A DNA stretch of 64,000 bases, taken from contig NC_081291.1 of assembly GCF_030435805.1 (NCBI RefSeq), positions 10,129,001 through 10,193,000 on the forward strand, in the 5' to 3' direction. Made by a program: the position numbers and the translations under genes. The stretch comes from Mustela lutreola. Its lineage: Eukaryota > Chordata > Mammalia > Carnivora > Mustelidae. Below, one piece after another: positions 35,876-48,700 of this stretch (position 1 is the stretch's first letter; each line of letters begins with the position of its first letter). Under the pieces are notes generated by a model. The model made no database searches and had not been told where the DNA came from. It saw only the letters and a program-made list of their open reading frames with translations.

Positions 35876-35989
35876 CTCAGTATTTATGGTAAGCACTCAG
35901 CTTGTGTACAATGTGATTCAGATGATGATAAAGCCTTCATTTTAAATAAATGATCACTACTGTTTTCAACTCTGCTTCTCTTCATCAAA

Positions 35990-36541
35990 AAGACCTTCAA
36001 AAGCACTACAACCATATAAACCAACAATTCCACCCCTGGCTGGAATACCCACGTGAAATAAAAACCTGTGTTTACATAAAAGCCCATGAGCAGATGTTTA
36101 TCAAAGCTTGATTTGTAATTATCAACAGCCATTAAAACCTAAATGTGCTTCAGTGGGGGATAATCAAACTGTGACCTAGCCACATGATGGAATAGTATTC
36201 AGCCATAAGAAAGGACTGAGTTACTGGTACAGAAAACAATGCAGACGAACCTCAAATGCATTATGTTAGTGAAAGGAGCCAGACTCAAAAGGCTGTCTGA
36301 GTCGTACTGTTGTGATTCCATTTTATAAGGCATTTTGGAAAAGGTAAAAGTGTTAGGGCAGAAAGCAGATCACTGGGGGCTGGGATGTGCTACAAAGGGA
36401 GACAGGGGAATTTGGGGGGGATGATGGAAATGCTCTGTATCTGGACTGTTATGTTAGTTACACAACTGTATATATTCAGAGCTGTACACTAAAAAAGGTA
36501 AATTTCACTGTATGTAAATTACAGCTCAATAAAAAAAAATT
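35990..36541 (+). repeat. Old L1 3' end
   Basis: Typical L1M 3' words: GATGGAATAGTATTCAGCCA, GCATTATGTTAGTGAAAGGA, GTACACTAAAAAAGGTAAAT, ending in an A-rich tail after CAATAAAA. Confidence 0.8.
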
Positions 36542-37770
36542 CTATGGACCTAAAAACAAAAAAGGTAAGACTGGGTAAAACTTGGGAAGCCTCTCTCTGG
36601 GGTTCCTGACATAGTGGAAAGTTGCTACTCAGCCCTGGCTTGTCTGGTCTAGGCTTTACTTTCTCTCACACAGCGCGAACCAGCTCCATCACATACCCCA
36701 AAACAAGCCAAGCCAGGTTCCCAGAGAAATCAAGATCCTACCTTACCTGCACATGGGAACTACAAAAGGAGCTTGTGAGACAGATAGACACACCAGAACT
36801 TCAACATTCAAATGATCATGGGTTCCCCCAAATCTGAGATAAAAGGAGCTCCCCACTCATTCATCCTTCAGTACTGCCACAGCACCAGACCTTTCTGGAA
36901 TTTCCGTCTTGGAAATTGCCATAAAGGGCTTTTGGCAGTTGGCTCAGCAAACTAGCTGTGACTGTTATGAATTAGCCACTGTATTGGGGGTGATGAGGAC
37001 AGAAGCAGGGTCTAGCTGTCCCTAACGGGGGTTCTGTTAGTGAAAGAAGCCAGACTCATGAATGGTTTGAACAAAGTGGCCAGTCTTCATTCTGAAGGTG
37101 GATATTATTTCTGCTGACAACCTGGTTACTGGAAGCCAGATGAGACCAATAAGGAGTGCTTGCACCTGCAATATCCATCTAAAACAAGGGGGTATTGTCC
37201 TTTCTGAGCTGGGTCCTGCCCTTCTATGAGCTTCCTGTGGGTGAGGAGAGGGTGGAAATTATTGGTATGCCCTTTTTGGCACACAGCAGAGTAGGTTCAC
37301 AGAATGATTTTGTGCCTATTGAGTGAGTGTGGGGCTCAGGAAAACAGTATTGAAGGGTAAATTCCAGAATGTTCTGAGTCTGTAGGGATGTACATGGCCT
37401 CTGTCTAGAATGACATCAGTTTGGATCCCACACACCTTAACTAGCTGGAATACAGCAACAGAGAAGACACACTGACCGACCCAGCCCACATTACAGAAGC
37501 TGGAAATTGACAGGGCAAAGTAGCAAAACTTGGGTGGATTTTAGGGGTTCAACTGTGCCTCTCAGTACTTCACAATTAGATGTCTCAAGTAAGTCAACTT
37601 GGTAAGATTTTAACTTTTTGTTTCTAAGTGATTGTTCCTCCTGTCCCCCTCAATGAAGGCAGGGAGGAGTGAAGCCTGTCAGGCCACAAAGTATCTCAAA
37701 ATACTGTGAACACTAACTGCCAACAGAGAAAAGATCTGTGTTTTTGAAAGCACAATTATAAAACACTTTT
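36542..37770. other. Intergenic, no feature recognised
   Basis: Unique-looking AT-moderate sequence. No exon, promoter or clear transposon seen. Confidence 0.4.
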
Positions 37771-37774
37771 ATGG

Positions 37775-37975
37775 GGCGCCTGGGTGGCTCAGTGGGTTAA
37801 GCTGCTGCCTTCGGCTCAGGTCATGGTCTCAGTGTCCTGGGATTGAGCCCCGCATCCGGCTCTCTGCTCAGCAGGGAGCCTGCTTCCCTTCCTCTCTCTC
37901 TGCCTGCCTCTCTGCCTACTTGTGATCTCTCTCTGTCAAATAAATAAATAAAAATCTTAAAAAAACCAAACAAAC
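37775..37975 (+). mobile_element. CAN-SINE, forward, young, with exact 9-bp TSD
   Basis: Starts GGCGCCTGGGTGGCTCAGTG and has CTCTGCCTACTTGTGATCTC and the TCAAATAAATAAATAAAAAT tail. The duplication CTTTTATGG is at 37766-37774 and 37978-37986. Near-consensus sequence suggests a recent insertion. Confidence 0.93.
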
Positions 37976-38344
37976 CGCTTTTATGGTTTCATCTCTTTTG
38001 CCCAGATAGGCCTGGCGAAAAAGACAGTGAGTTTCTCAAGACCACAGCCTTGGATTCCTTTACTGGAAGTCACAGGTCCCCAAAAGCTGTAGCTTTAGAA
38101 GTTTCCAGAACTGAACCTGGATGACTAAGTGTTAAGCATTGACTCACCTTGCCCCACCCTGCTCCCCTGTGAATCAGTGATTTACCTTTGATGACTTCTC
38201 ACCACATTTCTGATGTCAGGCCTCTAAGCTCCAGAGGGTTCCACAGTTGATGAAGGCTCAGGGGCGGGGTCTGGAATGAGGAGAAAGTAGAGAAGGTGAG
38301 GGAGTGTGCCAGGTGCTCCTAACTCTGTCCTGAAATCTTGAGTG

Positions 38345-38361
38345 TGTGCAGGAGGCTGTGT

Positions 38362-38394
<33 letters not shown>

Positions 38395-38395
38395 G
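38345..38395. repeat. (TG)n microsatellite
   Basis: A GTGTGTGAGTGTG run followed by an uninterrupted TG tract of about 13 units. Confidence 0.9.
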
Positions 38396-38463
38396 TGGCA
38401 TCCAACTTCTCCAGCCTGCTCAAGACAAATAATCAAAGGAGCAAAAGCATGGCATGACTCCAG

Positions 38464-38819
38464 ACCAGCACTGCCCAGTAGAGCCAGTGTGACGCAATAC
38501 AGACAACCACAAATGCAAACCAGGTCTGCGATTTTAAATTAGTTAATTAATTAATTTCAGATTTTATTTATTCATTTGAGAGACAGAGGGAGAGAGCACA
38601 GAGGGAGAGGAAGAAATGGATGGGGCTCAATCCTAGGACCCTGAGATTGTGACATGAGTCTAAGGAAGATGTTTAACTGACTGAGCCACCCAGACATCCT
38701 GATTTTAAATGTTCTAATAGGCATTTTAAAAAAGGAACTTAATTGTAATAATCTACGTTAATCCAATATATCTAAAATATCATTTCAACTTTTAATTAAC
38801 ATAAAAGGTTATTAATGAG

Positions 38820-38856
<37 letters not shown>

Positions 38857-38990
38857 TTCTCCTTTTTATACTAAGTCTTTGAAATCGGTGCGTGTTTTAC
38901 CTTTACAGCACATCTTGATTTGTACCAGCCACGTTTCTAGGCTCACTAGACCCAGGGCCAGTGGTGACCATACTGGATAGCACAGGTAGA
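38464..38990. mobile_element. hAT-type DNA transposon remnant, split by a CAN-SINE and a T32 tract
   Basis: Left end CAGCACTGCCCAG, right end TGGATAGCACAG. The internal ACTAAGTCTTTGAAATCGGT is the reverse complement of the family seen at 20819-21370. It holds the SINE at 38540-38700 and a 32-base T run at 38822-38853. Confidence 0.6.
38540..38700 (-). mobile_element. CAN-SINE, reverse, shortened, with 10-bp TSD
   Basis: CAGATTTTATTTATTCATTT at left and GAGCCACCCAGACATCCT at right. GATTTTAAAT occurs at 38530-38539 and 38701-38710. Confidence 0.88.
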
Positions 38991-39249
38991 CAGGTGTGGG
39001 CCCCTGGCCTACGGGGCTGGGCTTGCACCCCCCAGAATGGGGCGAGGACTCGGTTTGTAAGTTGAGGGATCCCCGGGGGCTTTTCGTCATACATGTCCCC
39101 TTTCTTTCCCTTCCATTCATGACAGATGGGGGTCCCCTCGCCGGAGAGGCCTCTCCGTCCAGGCGCCCCAGCACACGCCCCCAGCACCTAGCCCTTTCAG
39201 GTTGCTCCCCATAACCTAGGGGGCTGCCCACCTGGGAATTCACACAGTC

Positions 39250-39722
39250 GCGCCCCCCGCCATGCGGATGCTGTCTTCCCTGTCACTCAACTTTTTGCTC
39301 CCGCCCCCACCTGTAAGGTAACCGACGCTTCCCTTGGTTTCCACAGCGACGCCACCAAGGGGCGGGGAAGGGGCGCGCGGCTCCGGGGCCCCACTTTGAT
39401 TGGTGGGTGGCCAAGCACCTTTCTGCTAGTCCCTGTCCGGCCTGCGCTCCTCCCCCTCGGTGTGTTCTGCAAGCTGATTGGCCAGCCTTATGGCGAGAGC
39501 GGCTAGGTCTTGCTGAAGACCAGCCTCACGGGGCGGGGTCGAAGGTGAGCTCCCCGCGCGCTGATTGGCTGTAGGGGCGCGCGCGGCAGGGAGGGGCGGG
39601 GCCGACGCAGAACCGAGGTTAGTGTCGCGCGGCTGTCGCGAGCGCGTGAGGGAGTCTGTTCCTTGTTGCGCGCAGGTAGTCAGCAGCGGCTGCAGGCGCA
39701 GTAGGGGCCGTGTGAGGGAACC
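39250..39722 (+). promoter_or_regulatory. TECR: TECR CpG-island promoter and 5' UTR
   Basis: CpG island with three inverted CCAAT boxes (GATTGG at about 39398, 39475 and 39563) and GC boxes (GGGGCGGGG at about 39531 and 39595). There is no TATA box. The start site is probably near 39640; the leader runs to the ATG at 39723 (context GAACCATGA). Confidence 0.75.
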
Positions 39723-42700
39723 ATGAAGCACTATGAGGTAAGGAACGAGGAAACCCGCACTGAGCGGCCGCCGCAGATTAATTCATTTTTCTTCTTCGCG
39801 GAACCACGGGACCCCTTTTCTGCTCCTGTGCCCCTAAGGGCGACCGGGACGGCGCAGGCGCAATGGGCGCGCGTTGTGCCCCGGGCCACTCGTAAATTGC
39901 AGTGCGCATGTGCAAAAGGGTATTTATAATTCTGCAACCCAGGCTCTTTCAGGGTTTCTTTTTCTTGGGGTCTCTGCAGGATCCGGGAGGCTGGCAGCTT
40001 CCTTGTAGCTCCCCCAGCGGGGTGGGACAGACTTGGCAGGGGAGGAACAAAGTACGGGACGCTTGCTCCCTATTCGTGGGTGTGTTGTACAAGCTTGTAC
40101 CATGCCACCTCCTCAGGTTTAGTTAGGAAGGGGCTTTGCAGTCAGCCTTCTCCCGCACGAACTTTGGACCCCTTCCCTCGACCTGGACGTCCCCGAGAAG
40201 CTTAGGCGGTGAGGGAGGTTCCAGGGCTGGCCCCCGCCGAGCAGCAAAGCTGATCTTGCGCTTTGGTAATCTAAGAGATCATCTTAGTCAACCCCTGCAC
40301 CCGGGAGAAATCTCATGGCCACAGCCATCCTGGAAGCCCAGGTCTTCTGACTCCTAACTTGGGCTTCTTTTCCCCTTAAAACGAAGTCTTCTAATGCGCC
40401 TAGCGACCTAGCTGATAATATAATATTAATAACTTAATTATTTGATCATTACTGACTTTTAAGTAACATTAAGTAATAAACTTTTACTTATACGCATAAT
40501 AATAATTCAGTTTGGGATTATTCTTGTGCTACGAGATTCTGTTACTTGATTTTGTTATTCTCATAGGCCTCTGAAATTGGAGGCTGTTACTATTCCCATT
40601 TGTATAGGTAAAGAAATAGTCTCAGAGACGTCGAACGACTTGCCCAAAGGCCCCCAGATGGTAAATGCAGAGCAGAGAGATGAATTCAGGACTCCAGAGT
40701 CTTAGTTGCCAGCTCCTAGGCCATGCTGGTTCTCAAATGAAAGTTAGCAGGTAGAGATATCTTTTTTCTCTCCTCAATTTAAAAAACTGTGGCAAAATAC
40801 ACATAATATCAAATTTACCATCTAATTTCATTCATTGTCCTGTTCAGTGGCATTAAGTACCTTCACATTGTTGTGCAACCCTCACCACTATACAGTTCCA
40901 GAATTCTTTCCTTTTGATTTTGCAAAACTGAAACTTTGTCCCGTTTAAACAGTAATTCCTTATTCCCCATTCTGCACAACCTCTGCGACCACCATACTGC
41001 TTTCTTTTTCTCTTTTTTTTCCCTTCCCTCTTTTTTTTTTTTTTTTTTTTGGTAGGTTCCACACCCAGCATGGAGCCCAGTACTGGGCTTGAACTCGTGA
41101 CCCTGAGATCAATAGCCGAGCTGAGATCAGGAGTTGAACACTTAACCGACTGAGCCATTCAGGCACCCACACCATATTGCTTTCTGTCTCTGTGAAGTTG
41201 ACCACATTAATAGTCTCACATATAAGTGAAAGAGATTCCCTGTTTTTATTTACAAGTTGAATACCACTACCTCGTTTGTCCCTTTTATAATTATTATTTT
41301 TGGTAATTTACCCAGAATCTTTGAAACATTTATCCCAGAAGTTCTCACTCATTTTTGACATAATACCAAGAATGAGGAGGTAGAATTCAATAGTCTCTGC
41401 TACCCCATTCAACTCTGATTATAGAATAAAGTTGTAATCTAGTTTTTCCTCTCAAACCCTCTTATAATCCTAGAGAAAAAGCCACAGTTCAAAAGATGCA
41501 GGATGGAACATCCATGTGACAGTTTGCAAAATGTAGTTTTAGCTTTCTTACTTAGCAGTCAGATAAAGTAAGCCTCAGATAAACTAAGCCTCTGAGGACC
41601 CTTGACATCATCACTTTTGTTCCAGAAGCTGAGAACAGCTTGAGGGCCCATGGTTTGGACTGGAGAACATGTTTTACTTTACTGAAATCTTTTCCCTCCC
41701 AGAAGGAAGGTGGAGCTTCAAACCCACTGTTCAGAGTGATCTTGGAGGGGTACCTGGGTGATTCATTCGACTGGGTGTCTGATTCTTAGTTTTGGCTCAG
41801 ATTATGATCTCGGGGTTGTGGGATAGGCTGCCTGCACCTGGATTCATGCTCAGCCTGGAGTCTGCTTGTCCTTCTCCCTCTGCTCTGCACCCCTTTCCTG
41901 CATGTGCTCACTCTCTCTCTCATAAATAAACAAATGGATAAAATCTTAAAAATATTAAACAGGGCACCTGGGTAGCTCAGTGAGTTAAGCCTCTTCCTTC
42001 TGCTCGGGTCGTGATCTCGGGGTCCTGGGATCGAGTCCCCCATCAGGCTCTCTGCTCAGCGGGGAGCCTGCTTCCCCCCCCTTTCTCTCTGCCTGCCTCT
42101 CTGCCTACTAGTGATCTCTGTCTGTCAAATAAATAAATAAAATATTTAAAAACAACATTAAACAAGCAGATAAATAAAATCCCCAAAGTGACCTTGGAGG
42201 AAAAAAAAAGTTAGGTATTTAGCTGTGTTCTCAATTATTCTTTGCTAACATTTGCCAAGTAGTGTCTGAGGTGATAGCTACAGTTTCTGTGTGGGAGGAG
42301 CCCTTGTGTCCTGGCCCAGTTTCACAGCAAGCAGATTCTTGTTACTCCAGGTGTTTGTTGCAGATCAATAAAAATAGCAGGGGTGCTTTCACTAACATTT
42401 AACAGTTTGAGTAAAAGTTTCAGTGATCTACATCAAAGAGTATATTTCTGTTCTGGATCTTATGCATCCTTCCACCCCATCCACCCCAAGTGATCCCCCT
42501 GTCTACTGAGGGCATAGCCTCCCTCAAAAGACCTTTGTGGCTCTGAGAGAGACCTCGAGATTATGAAGTGCAGTTTACAAAGGATAGAAGTGATGCTTGA
42601 ACCGTATGAGGTGTGACACGTGTCACGCAGTGAATTCACGAGGGCTTGTGTCTGATGTTATGGCAGGTAGGGTTCCAGCTGGAGGGCAGATTTGTTGCTG

Positions 42701-45700
42701 TTTCATTTACAGTTTAGCATCATTGCTAGTCTCCCCTCTGTGATCCGGGAGGAAAAAGTATCCCTTCAGCTAACTGAGATGAAGCAGATAGAACAGGTCA
42801 CCCTTGGGACCTGGCTGAAGTCGTTTCCTTGGAAGGCCAGAGCAGGCCTTGAGATTGTCTTGGGTTCAGAGCAGGGTTGATAGGAGAACCTGCTTATCCT
42901 GTTTATCCCAGGCTACAGGATATATATATATTTTTTTATTGCTGTTTTTGTCATTGCAGATGGGGGGGTCAAAGTAATGATCCCAGTAGTAACTGGAGAA
43001 ACAGCTGCTGCATCTTGTAAATTCCTGGGAGGATCAGTGCCTCACAGTCTCCTTGAGCCTAGATCACTGCCCATTCCCTTTAGCTGGGTACATGGAGATG
43101 AAGCCTCATCCCCTTGGGGTCCCTACTGCCCCCATTTAGGATCTTCCACCCCCACAAAAAGGGTAATTCTGTTGGTGCTTATTTTGCAAATAATTCCAGA
43201 CCAACATGGTACCCTGTCTGAGGCAAGTTTTGTTTCAGCTTTCTCTGCAGGAATAAGTATGTGAAAGTTCTGAAAGTAGAGTTCTGGTCCCGAACTCTAT
43301 TTAGAGTCAGAAAACTGGGCAGGAAAGGAAAAATTAAGGAGAAAGTAGACTGACCTGTCATTATGTCATAGGTGTGTGGCCTCTGGACAGGCCTGGGGTG
43401 GAATCCTGGCTCTGCCACTTAACAAATGATTATGTGACCAGGACAGCTTGATTATCCTCTTTGAGCCTCTCTGTGACTGCTCCTTGAGGGCAGGTGAAAC
43501 CTACGTATTTGGGAAAGCAAAGGCCAGTATTAAAGAACATTACGAAATTGCAGGGAATCTATCATGAAAGGGTATGCGTAAAATGCACAATTCCATTATA
43601 TGAAAGAAAATCTTGTTTGATTACCCAGTCCTTTAATAGATCTCCAGACATCCTGTTGAGTGGAAAAAAGCAAGTCGCAAAAGATTCTATACGTTTAAAA
43701 AAGTACCAAATGAGCTTTATATGTAATGTTCATGAATATGTACATAATAAAATGATAAATTGCAGTTAGATGTCAGAAATATGTGGGAATTACACAGAGG
43801 AACCATTGCTTGGGGAAGGAGGGATTGGGGAGAGAGAGGTTGGGGAAGGCTTCAGCTATGTCTGTTTTATTGGGGGAAAAAAAGGAATCTAATGTAAATA
43901 TCTGTTAAATTTGGGAGATGGGATCTTGGGTGTCTGCTATTTTCTGTACTTTTTTTCTTGTGAATTCTTGTGTACTTTTGGAATAGGTGAGGGTTAATTA
44001 GGGTTTTTCTTGTTATTGAACCCAATTTAATGTGTGTGTCTCTTTGACTTTTGTACTTTCAATTTGGTGCCTGTCTGCAGAAAGGTGTTGTATTCTGACA
44101 CAGGGACTGCTTGGCCACTTCACTCTAAACATCTTTCTGCCTGCTGCAGAGAAACAGGCCTTCCAAAAATGCCTTTGGATTGATTTTGCATTTGCGGATA
44201 GGCTGGGATGCTGGTTGTGATCCCCTCTTCTTGGGCTGGATAATCCTGCTGGATTAATAGCAGGGACAGGTCACATTTATTGTGTCCATCCAGAAACCTA
44301 AGAGGTTGGGTCCTCTTTGTCCCCTCATTTGTGGATAAAGGACCTGAGGCCCAGAAGGGTGAGGGAACTTGCCCCAAGATCTTGTCGTGGTAAAGACGGG
44401 ATCCGGACCCAAGTCTGTCTGAGTCCTCATCCATAGAAGAGGAATCAGGTGGGCACCAGTATTACTTCTACTTTACACATAAGAGAAACAAATTAAGTTG
44501 CAGTGTAGCTGGGCTTTAGCCCTGAGTTTGGCTGTTTTGTTTCTGGCCCTGCTGATGCTTCCAGAGGCTGCTGGTGGCAGGGCTGGGCTGGGCTCTTCCA
44601 TTGTTCTAAGAACAGAACATCCCTGGAGGGAGAATGGGAGGGTACACGGTGGGCTGCTGACAGCGGGTCTGCCTCGGCCTTAAAATTGGATGGACTTGAC
44701 CCTCGGAATTCTAGAGGTGAGAGTTCCATCCGTACTGTCAAGCCCGGAAAACCACGGAGAAGTTTAAAGACTTTCCTTGTGTCGGTGTGCTTCAGGCCAA
44801 GAGCCTGGGGTTGGGAGGGGTGGGGAGATGGGGGTGTGAGGGCGTGTGGGGGCGGCGGGGTGGGGGGGGTGGGGAGGGTGGGGCGGAGCCTAGGCAGAGG
44901 AGGCGGGGTGGAGGCGGAGCTGAGGCGGGGAGGTGAGTGGGAAGATCTGAGTGGTGGGAGTGGTGGGTGTGGGTGTGGGTGCAAGCCGGGTGGTGGGACT
45001 CCCTTGAACCCCTTGAATAGCAGGTTCCTGAGGAGAGTTTAAGTGGAGAGTTGACAGCCCTGAGTGGGGACTATGCTAGAAGGGGACTCAATAGCACGGT
45101 TGAGTTTGGTTGGGAATCCCTGTGCTTTCACTGACAGGTTTGGCCAGAGACCTGGGGCTGGTTGGTTGAGTTCAGCTTCTGTCTTAACACCTTCTAGCTG
45201 ATGTTGCCAGTGACAGGTGAGGAGGTTTTAATACCCAGGGACAGCCAGAGCATCATCATTGTTGTCAAGCCACTACTAATGTAATACTCTTAGTGCTTTT
45301 TCTTTGTTAACTCACTTAATCCTCATAGTGAATCTATGAGATAGGGACTCAACAGATGGGGAAACTGACAAAAAAGTGAAGCGAAGGGCGCCTGGGTGGC
45401 TCAGTGGGTTGAGCCGCTGCATTCGGCTCAGGTCATGATCTCAGGGTCCTGGGATCGAGTTCCGCATCGGGCTCTCTGCTCAGCAGGGAGCCTGTTTCCC
45501 TCTCTCTCTCTCTTCCTGCCTCTCTGTCTACTTGTGATCTCTCTCTGTCAAATAAATAAATAAAATCTTTAAAAAAAAAAAAAAAGTGAAGCGAAGCGCC
45601 CTTGGTCCCACAGCGAGTGGCAGAGCCAGGGTTCTGCTGGACCAAAGTGGGCTTCTCTGTGGGTGGGCCCCGGTGCCTGTGCACTGAGGAAGAATGAAGT

Positions 45701-48700
45701 ATGTGGTTGGGAAGGACATGGTGGTCTTCGGTGACCACCACGTCTGCCCTTGGGACAGACACTTTACCTCCTTGAGCTTCAGTGTTCTCACCCGAGAAGG
45801 CAGAATAAAGACCCTTATCTCGGAGGGCTACCTGTGGGGTGTAAAGTGCCCAGCACACTTTGTGGCCCGCAGTCAAGATACAGAGCATTAGGTGGTTAAG
45901 GACAAATCATCGGACAGATGGTCAGTCAAATTATCTGAAATGCTTTCTGCATGTGACCTCTTTTGAATGACTTCAAACTTGCCTGTGAACAGGCCATGAG
46001 GCTTGGTTCATTGAACGTGCTGCTGGAGATGGGTTCATGCTAAATAATATGCCTAGAAGGTGGAGGAAGAAGCCCGTGATCAGTGATCAGTCTTGATACG
46101 CTGTCACACACGCTGAAGTCCCATTTTGGGACGATCTATTCTTTCTCTTTGGGAAGATCCCTGGCCGAATGGAATCACAGTCAGAACCCACTTTTTGCCT
46201 TACTGTGACCAAGAACCATCCCAAGAAGTGGGTGTTTCAGGTGGGCCTGGTCGTCTGATGTCAGTCATAGCCTCCTCACTCAGAAGCGGGCAGCTTCTGT
46301 TCTTGCCCTGCCCGGCCATGCCCCATTCCCCCCCGCCCGCCCTCCCCCTGCTGCAGAGCTGCAGGGGCTTCCCCATGTAAGTAGGAGGATCTTAGCACTT
46401 GTGGCTCAAAACCATCCCTCAGAGACTTCTTGGCGTCTTCTGTCCCCTGCTGTCCTCATTCATCACTACACCTCTGTTTTTCATCTCCTTAAACACCCGC
46501 AGCCACATTCCTGCCCTGAGCACATGCCTGTTCCTCAGCCAGAAATGCTCTCCTCTGTTTTTCTCTGGTCACTCTTTACTGTTGAGAGCTCAACTTCAAA
46601 GTCATGCAGAGAACCTTCCTGGACCATCCTCCCTGGGGTATGACCTCTGCCCCCTCCCCTAGCACCCCGTTCCTCTCCTTCTGGCTGTGGTTGCATTTTC
46701 ATCTAGGTACTTCACGGTCAGACTGTGAGCTCCGTGAGGGCAGGGACTCCTTGTGTCTCATTCCTGCAGCTTCCCCAGCATCTGACCAGTGCGTCCTTGT
46801 TGAATGAATGATTGGATGAATGAACGCATCTTCTCCTTGTGGTCAGGATCCTGGAGGGCCAAAGGGTGAGTGTGGGGCTGCTGCTGGGACCTGGCTGAGG
46901 ACTCGGTCTCATGGGTTGGGCTGAGCCAGTCCTTAGTGGTCCTGATTGGGGGAAGCTGGCTTCTTATGGCCCATTGGCCTCGAGCCACAGGTCCAGCCCA
47001 GCCACGTCACACTCGCTCTCCCCGTGAGCTGCTGGCACTGCATCTGCTGGCGGCCTGCCCCTGGCCGCACAGGGTGCTGGTAGGTTGTCCTGGTCCGAGC
47101 GTTCTCGTGTTGAGGGGTTCCACTTGTCTGCTTCCATCTGTCATTTACTCATTCATTTGTTCCGGGGTATTTCTCTCTACCTTTACTGTACTAGGAATAC
47201 TGGGCTGAAGTAGCCACAGTGTCTGCCCTCAAGGTCTTTCCATCTAAGCTGAGGCCCAAAGGAGAAGGTTTTTAGGGAAGGGATGAGGGGCAGCAGGTGC
47301 CAAGGCCTGGAGGCCAGACTTTGTGGGTGTCCCATGTTAAGAGGTGAGGTCAACAGGGCAGAGACCTGTGGACTTTATCCTGAGAGTGATGAAGTCCCTT
47401 TTCTGTTGATTTTGCCTAAGATTTAAAATTTTCAGAGGGTGGTTTATTTATAAGTCCTTGAGGGGCCCTTGTGTTAGGCTTTTGTTACATAAATGCACAG
47501 AGTAGTTTTTCCTTATTACTGACTAATGGGTGGTGGATGGTGTTTGGGGCTCCCCCACCCCGCCTCCTCTAGTCCCGTGGTTCATTAGAGATGGGCCACG
47601 AGCCTTTCCCAGCCCTCTGAGGGATAAAGGGCCTCTCAGTAGGTCACAGTGACTGGCATGCTGGCACAGCCCTGTCCCTGTCCCTGCTCGAACCAGGCTC
47701 TTATGTAAGCAGTGTCCCTAGGCCATTCAGTGGGCCCTGTAGACTACAGGGCTTGTGTCATTGTCTGGGTCCTTCCGAACTCTGTTTTTCCTTCTTAAAG
47801 GGACCAGGGAAAACTGGCTGGGGCCATGCCAGTTTGTGACGGGGCCCATGGGAATGGGCCTTTCCTCGGGGTGGGGCGGGTCGGCCGAGTTTGGGGGAGG
47901 GCGGTTGAGCACTGGCACCGGAGTGTCAGCATCAGGAAGCAGGTCGGAGCTTGAGGGACTCACAGAGCTGGAGCCTCCACTCTTCTTGTGGGGAGCAGCT
48001 GTTTCCCAGGACCCCTCAGGAGTCTGACTCCCCATTGGGGGAAGGTGGGATTGGGGAAACATATCTCTTGGTGGGGAGTGGGGGCGGATCAATCAGAATT
48101 CTTGAAGAGATACATGTAGTCTGAAACAGTATGTTATTGCATACTATTTACTGCAGAGACTGAAGTCTAACTAATCTCCTGGCTGGGGATGGGGATCCGC
48201 CCTCCATCTACCGCAGGGCAGGGCTGGGTTGAGCTGTGCAACCCCTGTCCTGAATATCAGTGTTTCAGGAGAGGTGGCTTTGCCCTTCCCATCTGGGAAT
48301 CCCGTCATTCAGGGCTGAGCTTGAATGTCACCTCTAAGAGGTTCCCCTTGACCCACCCAGGCCACACTCACCACCCTGGGGCCTCTCCTGTTTCAGTTCT
48401 CTGCACGTAAAACTTAGCACCTACTGAGGGTTTGTGTGTGGGAGCCCCTCGATCTCTGTAAGCCTGGGCCCCTGGTGCGGACTTCAGCACATACCTTGGA
48501 ACGAGTGATGATGTGCATGTCTGTTAGAGACCCTGGCCTACAGAGCAAGGCACAGGGCAGGCTCAAGCAGTTTGCAACATCCCCGATGCACCGCCCCCAG
48601 CCCCCACCCCCCATAGCACCGCTGTCCGATGATGATGCCTGCTCCTCGGGGCTGGCAGTTCCAGTGGGCTCCTGGCCTGGGGTCATGAAGCTGGTCACTG

